Assembly (NCBI GenBank): GCA_030550025.1
Contig: JAUQQC010000003.1
Coordinates: 225,464-289,463, forward strand
Direction: 5' to 3'
DNA: 64,000 bases
Source of the DNA: Acidobacteriota bacterium
GTDB taxonomy: Bacteria; Acidobacteriota; Blastocatellia; HR10
Under the pieces are notes generated by a model, which did not search any database, was not told where the DNA came from, and saw only the letters and a program-made list of their open reading frames with translations. Below are positions 12,070 through 19,113 of the stretch, one piece after another; positions within the stretch are counted from its first letter, which is position 1, and each line of letters opens with the position of its first letter. The position numbers were made by a program, and so were the translations under genes.

Positions 12070-12276
12070 CTAAGCCGAACACTGCCGTAACCGCTCCGCC
12101 TCTTCGAGGAGTTGCTCTAAACGGGAGACCAGGGAATGGGTCTCCACAGCGTCTTCGCGCGCTTCCATGAGCTGATGAGCGAGCCGTAAGATCTCTTCGT
12201 GCACTTGATCCCACCGGGCCCATCGCTCGCTCTCACTTCCAAATTCCAGCTCCGTTCTGAGATCGCCGCCCACCAT
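12070..12276 (-). CDS. Small acidic helical protein of unknown function (68 aa)
   Basis: MVGGDLRTELEFGSESERWA opens a 68-residue protein that is otherwise a coiled-coil-like helix pair (DQVHEEILRLAHQLMEARED, HSLVSRLEQLLEEAERLRQC). ATG 12276 has GGGGGAGGT just upstream. It is on the same strand as the receiver-domain gene and may be its operon partner, which is inference from position only. Confidence 0.6.
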   Translation of the reverse strand: MVGGDLRTELEFGSESERWARWDQVHEEILRLAHQLMEAREDAVETHSLVSRLEQLLEEAERLRQCSA

Positions 12277-12406
12277 GGCCACCTCCCCCTTGGCGATCCC
12301 CACCGGGTGAGGCTGCCACGCGACAACCCGCACGGGCGCCTCGGCAAGTCTTCACAGTCCTGAAAAACCGTTTCGAAGTTTACCACATCACGCCGCCAGA
12401 TGACAG

Positions 12407-12419
12407 GACCTAATAGGTC
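12407..12419. repeat. Short inverted repeat, possible operator
   Basis: GACCTA-A-TAGGTC is perfectly symmetric around one base. It lies in the divergent region between the 68-aa gene and recX. Dyads of this size can be regulator sites, but a single copy is weak evidence. Confidence 0.3.
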
Positions 12420-12537
12420 GGGTTGCTCCCGCGACCCCGTCAAGAGGCGTGGGACAGTATGCCCATCTCTCCAAGGACGTGAGTTCGCTTCATATCGCGG
12501 CACACTCTTTGCACGCCCTCCTTCCGCCGAGGGCACA

Positions 12538-12567
12538 TTGACGGGATCGGGAGCAGACGAAGATAAT
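12538..12567 (+). promoter_or_regulatory. Probable promoter of recX
   Basis: TTGACG (12538-12543), 18-base spacer, GATAAT (12562-12567). The predicted start near 12574 is only about 3 bases before the first ATG, so the mRNA would be essentially leaderless. Confidence 0.6.
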
Positions 12568-12576
12568 CCTTACGCC

Positions 12577-13062
12577 ATGATGGAATCGCTTTATCAACAG
12601 CTCATGGCTCGAGCCTTTCGGTTGCTGTCGCGGAAGGCGCGCAGTACCGCCGAACTTCGGGCGAAACTCCTGGAGAAAGCGCCGGGGGAAGAACAGCTGG
12701 TCGAACGGGTGATCGTCCGCTTGCAGGAACTCGGCTACTTGAACGATCAGCAATTGGCGAGCGATTACGCCGCCCTGCGCTTGCAGCTCAAGCCGATGGG
12801 CCGACGGCGCCTTCGCGAGGAGCTGCGCCGAAAGCGCTTGCCGGAAGAAGCGATCGAAGCGGCCCTCAACCAGGCCTACGATCAAACCGACGAAGAGTCC
12901 CTGATCATGCGCGCCGTTCGCAAGTGGGTACGGACAAAGGGAGTGCCCAAGACGAAGGCAGATGCGAAACGTCTCTTCGATCACCTCATGCGGCTCGGCT
13001 TTGAGTACGACCATGCCCGTCGTGCGCTACGGGAGGTCTCGAAGATTTCGCTAGAAGAATGA
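12577..13062 (+). CDS. recX: RecX-family regulatory protein
   Basis: RecX modulates RecA filament growth. The 161-aa protein is all helical and basic, with the family pattern near the N-terminus (RAFRLLSRKARSTAELRAKL) and the LQELGYLNDQQLASDYAALR segment. Three repeats of the three-helix unit can be traced. The start is ATG 12577 (or the adjacent ATG 12580); no Shine-Dalgarno is visible and the promoter lies immediately upstream. recA is not adjacent, which is common outside Proteobacteria. Confidence 0.85.
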   Translation: MMESLYQQLMARAFRLLSRKARSTAELRAKLLEKAPGEEQLVERVIVRLQELGYLNDQQLASDYAALRLQLKPMGRRRLREELRRKRLPEEAIEAALNQAYDQTDEESLIMRAVRKWVRTKGVPKTKADAKRLFDHLMRLGFEYDHARRALREVSKISLEE

Positions 13063-13090
13063 AGATGCGCCCGCGATGTCTCCCCAAGGC

Positions 13091-13771
13091 TCAGAACTGA
13101 ATTTGGGGGACGCGCGTCGCTTCCGGCGCGGCTTTGAAGTAATCCTCAGCCCGTTCGAAGCCAAAGAGGCGAGCGACGAGAACCGAGGGGAATCGGGACG
13201 TCGCGATGTTATACTCTTGAACGGCTTGAATGTAATCCCGGCGCGCGACGGCGATCCGATTCTCGCTTCCGGCCAGCTCATCCATGAGCCGTTGGAACGT
13301 CTCGTTCGAGCGCAACTCGGGATACTGCTCAGCGAGTGAGAGCACTTGCACGCGCAGTTGCGGCAGAATGGTCTCGATCTGCGCGTTCGCTTGGACGCGC
13401 TCTTCCGGCGTCGCATCGGGTTTGAGGAGTTTGGCTCGCGCCTCCGCGATGCGGGTGAAGACCTCCAGCTCTTGCTTCGTGATCCCGCGGACTGTGTTCA
13501 CGAGATTCGGGATCAGATCAGCACGTCGCTGCATCTGATTCTCCACCTGCGACCACCGGCTGCGCACGGTCTCGCGCTTCGCGACCAGGCTGTTGTACGT
13601 CGAGACGGAGTAGCCGCCGAAGATGAGGATCACCACGCCGAGGACGACGCCCGCCATCAAGGTCCGACGGCGCCGCTCGGCTCGCGCCCGGGCCAATTGT
13701 TCTTGCTCACGAAGATAGACCTGGCGGAACTCCTCGCGCGTTCCGGGTTCCGGTCCCAACCATTCGCTCAT
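13091..13771 (-). CDS. LemA family membrane protein
   Basis: A 226-aa protein: a charged cytoplasmic N-tail of about 38 residues, one transmembrane helix (MAGVVLGVVILIFGGYSVST), then the long LemA helical bundle (YNSLVAKRETVRSRWSQVEN, RRADLIPNLVNTVRG). The N-tail is longer than in typical LemA. It is the last gene of an operon with the nucleotidyltransferase-like gene (4-base ATGA overlap) and the TPM gene. LemA and TPM proteins are often neighbours; their joint role is unresolved. Confidence 0.92.
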   Translation of the reverse strand: MSEWLGPEPGTREEFRQVYLREQEQLARARAERRRRTLMAGVVLGVVILIFGGYSVSTYNSLVAKRETVRSRWSQVENQMQRRADLIPNLVNTVRGITKQELEVFTRIAEARAKLLKPDATPEERVQANAQIETILPQLRVQVLSLAEQYPELRSNETFQRLMDELAGSENRIAVARRDYIQAVQEYNIATSRFPSVLVARLFGFERAEDYFKAAPEATRVPQIQF

Positions 13772-14487
13772 GGCCGCACCTCCAAATGATCAACTCGCTC
13801 GATGACGCCCCGAATGGCTTCCACATAGGCGGCGAAGAGCCGATCGGCTTCCTCAAGCGGAAGCGATCGCTTCGCCTCTCGGAGATCGAGAACGGCATGA
13901 AACGGCGTCACCTCAAGCGAGAGCGAATCGCCCAATCGCTGCACAACCTCCCGCCTCTTCAGCGGAGGCTCGGAGATCCCAAAGAGCCGCAAGACATGGC
14001 GGAAGAGAGTGACGAAGCTCACGATCGAATCGGTCATGAGCGCCGTCACCCGCTCGGCGCTCTGGCTCGCCGGAATGTAGAGTTCCCGCAGCCGGATGAG
14101 CTTGCCCCGCAATTCGTACTCGATCTGGTGGCGAAGGTGAACGGTCGAGACCTCAAGCCCCAGGAAGGGGTCTTCGCCATAGAGAACGCGATGGGCAGCG
14201 CTCATGTCGAGGAATTCCATGGGGAAGACATCCGATGCGTCCACCATCTCCTCTCGCGTGAAGTAAAGCGGCAAGGGATGTCCGCGCGCTTGCCAATCTT
14301 CGATGAGGGGACGGACGGCTCGAAGATCCGCCGGGGTGATTGTCTCCAGAACGACGAGGACATTATAGTTCGATCGTTCGGGATCGAAGTCTCCCATCAC
14401 AGCCGATCCGTAGAGTACGATGGAGACAAGCTGCGCCCCATGCGCCGCTTTCAACCCCTCGACAAGTTTGACCAGCTCATCCGCCAT
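13768..14487 (-). CDS. Nucleotidyltransferase-fold protein with degenerate active site
   Basis: A 239-aa protein. The N-terminal part follows the polymerase-beta-like nucleotidyltransferase pattern (VSIVLYGSAVMGDFDPERS), keeping the GS motif. The metal-binding DxD that should follow is replaced by N-Y-N (SNYNVLVVLE). The C-terminal half (about residues 110-239) is helical and HEPN-like. Loss of both aspartates suggests it does not transfer nucleotides and may act as a scaffold or sensor. It sits between TPM (18-base gap) and LemA (ATGA overlap), so its job is probably at that membrane complex. Confidence 0.75.
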   Translation of the reverse strand: MADELVKLVEGLKAAHGAQLVSIVLYGSAVMGDFDPERSNYNVLVVLETITPADLRAVRPLIEDWQARGHPLPLYFTREEMVDASDVFPMEFLDMSAAHRVLYGEDPFLGLEVSTVHLRHQIEYELRGKLIRLRELYIPASQSAERVTALMTDSIVSFVTLFRHVLRLFGISEPPLKRREVVQRLGDSLSLEVTPFHAVLDLREAKRSLPLEEADRLFAAYVEAIRGVIERVDHLEVRP

Positions 14488-14505
14488 GATGAATCGGGAT
14501 ACGCA

Positions 14506-15351
14506 TCACCAACTCCCGCTCGCGCCCCCTCCCCCAAAAGATCCCCCACCGAAGCCGCCAAAGCCACCGCCGCCGAAGCCCCCCGATCGGTGCGAGCCGC
14601 CGCCAATGTGGCCGCCAAAGCCCCCGGATCCTCCACCGCTGAAGATGATCGGATACCATAACCAGTCCGAATCCTGATATGGCCGCGATCGCCTGAGTTG
14701 CCCCTTTCTTCGCCAGCCCGTCCCCGTGGTCGCCGCCAAAACGAAAGCGAGGATGAAGAGGACCACAAACAGGAGCACAAGACTCAGGCCCGCCGCTCGA
14801 ACGGACCGCCGCTCCGGCGCATATGCGAGCGAGGCATCCACATCTTCGATCGTCACACCGCGCTTTTTAGCGAGCGTCGCGACGATGGTTTGAAGGCCCA
14901 ACTCGAGCCCTTCGCCATATTTCCCCTCCCGGAAATAGGGGACCATGCGCCGCCCCACCTCTCCAACCAACCCGTCGGGCAACTCCCCTTCCAACCCATA
15001 CCCGACCTCGATGCGCCACTTGCGCTCGTTCGGAGCGACGAGAATGAGCAAACCCGTATCCTCCCCCTTCCGCCCAATTCCCCATCGGCGCGCCAGCTCG
15101 ATCGAATAGTCCTCGATCGGCATCCCTTCGAGCGAAGAGACGGTCACAATGGCGATCTCCACCCCCATCTGCGCGCGCGCTCGGCGGATCAGAGCCTCCA
15201 TTCGCGTCTGGCTCTCCACATTGAGCACGCCGGCGAAGTCGTTCACGTAGCCTCGCGGCGATGGGAATTCCTGACCGCGCGCGAGATGACCAAGCGCCCC
15301 TCCCATAAGCACGAGAACGACTTGCATCCCAATCACGATCCGGCCTCGCAT
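14506..15351 (-). CDS. TPM-domain membrane protein with glycine-rich tail
   Basis: A 281-aa exported protein. The signal peptide (GMQVVLVLMGGALGHLARGQ) precedes a TPM fold (GYVNDFAGVLNVESQTRMEA, VEIAIVTVSSLEG, RWGIGRKGEDTGLLILVA). A transmembrane helix follows (about residues 183-208), then a C-terminal stretch dominated by GGG, GGF and GGS repeats. This is the YgcG-like architecture. TPM domains have been linked to phosphatase activity and photosystem repair in plants; the bacterial role is unsettled. It is first in the TPM-nucleotidyltransferase-LemA operon. Start ATG 15351 or the preceding GTG. Confidence 0.9.
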   Translation of the reverse strand: MRGRIVIGMQVVLVLMGGALGHLARGQEFPSPRGYVNDFAGVLNVESQTRMEALIRRARAQMGVEIAIVTVSSLEGMPIEDYSIELARRWGIGRKGEDTGLLILVAPNERKWRIEVGYGLEGELPDGLVGEVGRRMVPYFREGKYGEGLELGLQTIVATLAKKRGVTIEDVDASLAYAPERRSVRAAGLSLVLLFVVLFILAFVLAATTGTGWRRKGQLRRSRPYQDSDWLWYPIIFSGGGSGGFGGHIGGGSHRSGGFGGGGFGGFGGGSFGGGGASGSW

Positions 15352-15496
15352 CACGCCATAGCTTACCAGATCATTTCTCCATATGCCAATCAGCGAACGT
15401 TCGTCCCTCGCCCGCGTGGGAACATTTCATCGCGAGACGACGTCGAACACCATGAAGGTTATCCTCATCTAAGACGAAGTGGGTGCGGAGGCATGT

Positions 15497-17077
15497 ATGC
15501 GACGAGCTTGCAGGCTCTGCGAACCGTTCATCGCCGCAATGGCCGTCCTCGCCTCCCTTCAACCGTCGGTTGCCGATCCCTTCCAATCGGCGATGGGGAA
15601 GATCTCCGGGCGCGTCTTCTCGGACGCCGGTCGCCCGGTGAAATACGCGCGCGTTGAGCTACACCGGGTCTCCGACACGTATTCCGCCTTCGTCGCGGAG
15701 ACGCGCACGGATGCACATGGAGCTTTCACCTTCGAGAATGTCGCACCCGGAACGTATGTTCTTCGGGCTTCTCAACTTGGCTTCTTCTCCGAGCAATCGT
15801 CCACCGAGCCCATAGAGCTACGCGAAGGTCAGCATCTGCAACACCTCGATCTCCGGCTGATCGCGGGAGGAGTCATCACTGGCCGCGTCTCCGATGAAGA
15901 TGGCGATCCGGTGATCGGGGCAGAAGTGCTTGCCCTACAGCTTCAAGCCAACGGGGAAACTGTACACCACAACAGCGCTCAGACGGACGATCGCGGAGTG
16001 TACCGCCTTTTCGGACTCCCACCGGGACAATATGTGGTCGGCGTCCGCTTGCCGGATCACGGGCAAAGCCGTCAATGGACACTTCGATACTTTCCTGGCG
16101 TTCTCTCCCATAGAGAGGCCATCCCCATCTCGGTGAGCGGGGGCCAGGAAGCCGAGGGGATAAACATCGCGTTCAAGCCCCTGAAAGGGGCCCAACTGAC
16201 GGGGCGCGTCGTCTTGGAAAAAGAAGGTAAACCTGTTCGCGCACGTCTGACGCTCTCAGGGCAAGCCTTTCTCGTTCTCTCGACGTCCACCGACGCCACC
16301 GGGCGATACAAGTTCCTCGACCTACCTCCAGGGCAGTACCACGTGAGCGTGGAGCCCCTTGAAGAGGATGCTGTGGGGTGTTCCCAATTCGTTCACATTC
16401 CACCTCGGCAATCAGTTCGTCATGACTTCGCATTACCAGAAGCCGCTTGGATAGAGGGTTGGGTTGAGCTTGAGGATCGCCGCCCCCTGGACCCGATGCA
16501 TTCTCTCACAGTATCGCTCACAATGACCCGAATCGAGGGACCCGAAGGCGCCCCCTCAGTGTTTTCCAAATCGGTGGGACCGAATGGGGCCTTTCGCATC
16601 GGAGGGTTGCCAAAAGGGAGGGCGCGGCTCTCGATCCTCTCTCCTAACGAGCAGTACTACATAAAAGCGCTCACTGTTGGAGGCCGCGAAGTTCCTGATC
16701 TCGAGCTTTCTCTTCGCCCCGGGGCCACACTCTCGGGCGTCCGCATCGTGCTCTCGGATGACGTGGGAGAGGTGCGCGGTCGTGTGAACGTCGCAGAAGG
16801 AGACATAACTTCGTACCGCCTCATCCTCATTCCCGAAGACCCGGTGAAGCGGTGTGATCTTGGACAGGTGCGATCCGCTTGGACGACCGGTTCGACTCCG
16901 TTCATCTTTCGCGGTGTACCAGCAGGCCGATATTGGTTATTCGCTGCTCCCGCGGAAGTCCCTGTCCGGATCGAGACCCTACTCGAGAAAAACCTCTCTT
17001 CGGCCCATGTGATCGAAGTGCGCTCTCATCAAATCGTTGAGGTCCTCGTCTCCTCGCTTCAAAAGGAGGATCTTTGA
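15497..17077 (+). CDS. Secreted protein of repeated carboxypeptidase-regulatory domains
   Basis: A 526-aa exported protein: a signal peptide (IAAMAVLASLQPSVADPFQS), then at least four beta-sandwich repeats of the CarboxypepD_reg type. Each has the GxVxD...G.P...A.V pattern and a TD..G.Y.F..LPPG.Y turn (for example GKISGRVFSDAGRPVKYARV, TGRVVLEKEGKPVRARLTLS). There is no enzymatic domain. ATG 15497 is chosen because GGAGG lies at 15487-15491. Such proteins are cell-surface or periplasmic modules, abundant in Acidobacteriota and Bacteroidota. Ligand unknown. Confidence 0.85.
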   Translation: MRRACRLCEPFIAAMAVLASLQPSVADPFQSAMGKISGRVFSDAGRPVKYARVELHRVSDTYSAFVAETRTDAHGAFTFENVAPGTYVLRASQLGFFSEQSSTEPIELREGQHLQHLDLRLIAGGVITGRVSDEDGDPVIGAEVLALQLQANGETVHHNSAQTDDRGVYRLFGLPPGQYVVGVRLPDHGQSRQWTLRYFPGVLSHREAIPISVSGGQEAEGINIAFKPLKGAQLTGRVVLEKEGKPVRARLTLSGQAFLVLSTSTDATGRYKFLDLPPGQYHVSVEPLEEDAVGCSQFVHIPPRQSVRHDFALPEAAWIEGWVELEDRRPLDPMHSLTVSLTMTRIEGPEGAPSVFSKSVGPNGAFRIGGLPKGRARLSILSPNEQYYIKALTVGGREVPDLELSLRPGATLSGVRIVLSDDVGEVRGRVNVAEGDITSYRLILIPEDPVKRCDLGQVRSAWTTGSTPFIFRGVPAGRYWLFAAPAEVPVRIETLLEKNLSSAHVIEVRSHQIVEVLVSSLQKEDL

Positions 17078-17123
17078 GATCGCTCCAGAAGCGACGGAGC
17101 CTTCCAGATGCCTAGCTCGTGGC

Positions 17124-17861
17124 TCATGACGACAGTTGTCGCAAGATATCCTCCAGGATCTCTCGCGGACGATCGCTCTCTAAGACCGGACGACCGAGCA
17201 CGAGATAATCGGCTCCGGCTCGTATGGCCTCCTGCGGCGTCGCCAAGCGTCGTTGATCATGCGGAGGAGTGCCCGAGGGGCGAACCCCGGGGACGATGAT
17301 CGCGAATTCCCGATCGGGAATGGCTTCGCGAATCCGCGCGATCTCCCACGCGGAAGCGACGACACCTCCCACGCCACATGCATGGGCTAAACGCGCTAGA
17401 GCGACGGCGATCTCCTCGGGCTCAGCTTGCAGACCCATCTTCGCCAGGTCTTTGGCCTCCAGGCTCGTCAAAACCGTCACGGCGAGGACGCGTGGTCGAG
17501 CGATCCCTTCGCGCGCGCAGAAATCCGCAACGGCTTCGACGACGGCCCGCATCATCGGCTCACCACCGAGAGCATGAAGGGTGAACATGCTGACGCCCAA
17601 GCGCGCCGCCTCGACTCCGGCGCGCGCGACCACCGTCGGAATGTCGTGGAACTTGAGATCGAGAAACACGCGTTCCCCTCCCCGAAGGAGCGCGCGTACA
17701 AGATCCGGTCCGGTGGCTGTGAAGAGTTGACTCCCGATCTTGTACATGCCGACCAATCCCCGCGTCTCCTCGACGAGGCGCAACGCCGCCTCCGCCGTCG
17801 GGACATCGAGCGCGAGGATCACGCGGTCTTTCGGCTCACGCTTCTCATCCTTCTCCACCAT
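17124..17861 (-). CDS. pyrF: Orotidine-5'-phosphate decarboxylase
   Basis: Last step of UMP synthesis. The 245-aa TIM barrel has the catalytic array Asp68-Lys70-Asp73 in FLDLKFHDIP, a substrate Lys in ILALDVP...MYKIGSQLF, and the phosphate loop IVPGVRPSG near the C-terminus. ATG 17861 is preceded by GGGAG; the frame upstream overlaps the aminotransferase and is not part of this gene. It follows the aminotransferase gene by 46 bases on the same strand. Confidence 0.96.
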   Translation of the reverse strand: MVEKDEKREPKDRVILALDVPTAEAALRLVEETRGLVGMYKIGSQLFTATGPDLVRALLRGGERVFLDLKFHDIPTVVARAGVEAARLGVSMFTLHALGGEPMMRAVVEAVADFCAREGIARPRVLAVTVLTSLEAKDLAKMGLQAEPEEIAVALARLAHACGVGGVVASAWEIARIREAIPDREFAIIVPGVRPSGTPPHDQRRLATPQEAIRAGADYLVLGRPVLESDRPREILEDILRQLSS

Positions 17862-17907
17862 CGCTTCATCTCCCTTGCAGTCGAAACGCACTCCGCGCCA
17901 TGCGCGC

Positions 17908-19086
17908 TCACTCTCCCCCCATTCGACGAAGGATCCGCCGAACGCCCTCTTGGAAGACCTCCGGGGGAGGGAGGAGACTGAGGACAAGATACCCTTCCTC
18001 CTCGAACTCAAAGAAATATCCGGGATGCACCAAAACTCCCTCCTGCTCCACCAGCTCGAGCGCGAAGGCTTCCTCATCGCGCGCGTCCAGAAGCTGCACG
18101 ATCGCGTACCATCCCCCTTCAGCTTCTAAGCAGCGGCAGCCCTCGATCCGTGCGACGCTCTCTCGCAAGTACTCCCAGTTCGCCTTCACGCGCTCGCGGA
18201 TCTGTCGGCCAATGGTCTCCCGCAGCATCATCCAATGCGGCAAGGCCTGCTGCGCCGGCGTACTCACGGAGAGATAGGTGTCACTAATGATCTCCAGCCG
18301 AAGGAGCGCCTCGTGCACCAACGCCTTCGGACCGGTGACGGCGATCCAGGCGAGCTTCATTTGTGGGAGTCCAAGAAGCTTGGAGACCCCACTGAGGACA
18401 AAGGTCAAAACTTCATCCTCCCCCTCTCGAAGAAGCGTCCCAAGGCGCTCCGAATCCTTCGCATAGGCGTAATCCAGAAAGACCTCATCGCTGATCACCG
18501 CCAGATGGTGCTCCGCACAGAAGGTGCGGAGTAGCTCCCACTCGCAGCGCTTCACGAACGATCCGGTCGGATTATTCGGATTCACCAGGATGAGCGCGCG
18601 CGTCGTCGGTTGAAGCGCTCCCCGCACACTCTCCACATCAATCCGCCATCCTTCGTGATAGACCAATCGGTAGGTGTCAATCCGCACATCGTTCAGATCG
18701 GCGAGAAATCCAAAGAGCGGATAGCTCGGGCGAGGGACAAGAAGACGATCTCCCGGATCGGCCAGTAATCGGAAGAGAAAGGCATACGCCTCGCTCGTGC
18801 TCGCCGTCAGGAGGATATGCTCGGGGTCAACGGACGCTCCGTGCTCCGCATAATAGCCTGCGATCGCTTCGCGAGCCGCTCGCGCGCCTCGTGGAGACGG
18901 CTCATACCGCAAGTTCTCCGGAGAGAGCAAGGGCGCGAGGATCGCTTCGCCGGGATACTCGAAGGCGCATCGCGTGGGATTGGACTCGGTCAAATCTAAA
19001 ATGGGCAATCCCCGCTCGCGCCGCTCGCGCACCCGACGCGTTAGCTCGTTCACTGCCGTCGGCCAATTGGTCCGCGATGCAAACAT
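17908..19086 (-). CDS. Class I/II pyridoxal-phosphate aminotransferase
   Basis: A 392-aa fold type I enzyme. Visible landmarks: N-terminal NPTRCAFEYP, PNNPTG with Asn172, Asp200 in VISDEVFLDY, and the Schiff-base Lys236 in SGVSKLLGLPQMK. The C-terminal small domain is complete. The substrate is not assignable; the SKLLGLPQMKLAW pattern occurs in alanine and aspartate aminotransferase-like enzymes. It lies upstream of pyrF and downstream of the DUF5916 gene on the same strand. Confidence 0.92.
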   Translation of the reverse strand: MFASRTNWPTAVNELTRRVRERRERGLPILDLTESNPTRCAFEYPGEAILAPLLSPENLRYEPSPRGARAAREAIAGYYAEHGASVDPEHILLTASTSEAYAFLFRLLADPGDRLLVPRPSYPLFGFLADLNDVRIDTYRLVYHEGWRIDVESVRGALQPTTRALILVNPNNPTGSFVKRCEWELLRTFCAEHHLAVISDEVFLDYAYAKDSERLGTLLREGEDEVLTFVLSGVSKLLGLPQMKLAWIAVTGPKALVHEALLRLEIISDTYLSVSTPAQQALPHWMMLRETIGRQIRERVKANWEYLRESVARIEGCRCLEAEGGWYAIVQLLDARDEEAFALELVEQEGVLVHPGYFFEFEEEGYLVLSLLPPPEVFQEGVRRILRRMGGE

Positions 19087-19113
19087 CGGTTTTTCAGCAT
19101 ATCGCGCCGCCCC

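Larger units (their letters stand above)
12277..12576 (+). other. Divergent intergenic region between the 68-aa gene and recX
   Basis: About 300 bases without a convincing gene. It holds a recX promoter at its right end, a 13-base near-palindrome at 12407-12419 and a moderately AT-rich patch near 12358-12385. I could not settle on a minus-strand promoter for the 68-aa gene. Confidence 0.5.
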
